6,400 nt of DNA from contig CP070706.1 of the NCBI GenBank assembly GCA_020350085.1, forward strand, positions 2,410,610 to 2,417,009, given 5' to 3'. Source of the DNA: Acidobacteriota bacterium (GTDB lineage Bacteria; Acidobacteriota; Polarisedimenticolia; J045). The position numbers and the translations under genes are program-made. This document shows positions 6,362 to 6,400 of this stretch, one piece after another (the stretch's first letter is position 1; every line of letters starts with the position of its first letter). Under the pieces are notes generated by a model. That model ran no database searches, was not told the DNA's origin, and saw nothing but the letters and a program-made list of their open reading frames with translations.

Positions 6362-6379
6362 GACGGGGCTTGCCCTGTC
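6362..6379. other. GC-rich stem-loop downstream of hypC
   Basis: GACGGGG pairs with CCCTGTC (7 bp including one G-T) around a CTTG loop, 34 nt after the hypC stop. A run of alternating C and G (6383-6398, also self-complementary) follows directly. A palindrome CTAGCGCTAG (6324-6333) overlaps the hypC stop. There is no T-run, so a classic intrinsic terminator is not supported. The shape resembles short intergenic palindromic repeats dispersed in GC-rich genomes, but only one copy is visible. Confidence 0.4.
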
Positions 6380-6400
6380 AGACGCGCGCGCAGCGCGAGA

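Overview
The window comes from a high-GC, outer-membrane-bearing (Gram-negative type) bacterium. The evidence is a retrograde/anterograde lipid-transport (MCE/Mla-type) operon, a lipoprotein with a lipobox, a secreted S9 peptidase and Shine-Dalgarno-led genes. The phylum cannot be fixed from the sequence. The mix of an MCE operon, a DPP5-like S9 peptidase and a hydrogenase maturation gene would fit groups such as Acidobacteriota or deltaproteobacteria-like lineages, but this is only a guess.

Left half, minus strand (3519 down to 1): a tightly packed five-gene operon, read right to left. It encodes a STAS-domain protein (MlaB-like), an MlaE-type permease, an MlaF-type ATPase, a single-MCE-domain MlaD-type protein with a long helical tail, and a PqiC-type (ABC_trans_aux) lipoprotein that runs off the left edge. 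Gaps are 3 and 5 nt or short overlaps, so co-transcription and translational coupling are likely. Together they would form an inner-membrane ABC engine (ATPase, permease, STAS regulator), a periplasmic MCE ring or needle, and an outer-membrane-side lipoprotein, moving phospholipids or other lipids across the envelope.

Middle: a divergent promoter region (about 3520-3743) separates this operon from a plus-strand gene (3744-5774). That gene encodes an exported S9-family prolyl-oligopeptidase-type serine peptidase most like dipeptidyl-peptidase 5, with a complete Ser/Asp/His triad.

Right part: the 298-nt gap between the peptidase and hypC is mostly filled by a 188-bp palindromic element (5849-6036). 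It has 24-bp terminal inverted repeats (22/24 matching) flanked by the direct repeat TTAG. It looks like a MITE (non-autonomous insertion element), although its whole-length hairpin with a central internal loop also resembles a 6S-type structured RNA. It lies 36 nt upstream of hypC (6073-6327), a small chaperone of [NiFe]-hydrogenase maturation. Joining the sequences either side of the element rebuilds a plausible sigma70-type promoter for hypC, so the element may have split that promoter. The last 73 nt hold GC-rich stem-loops and no gene start.
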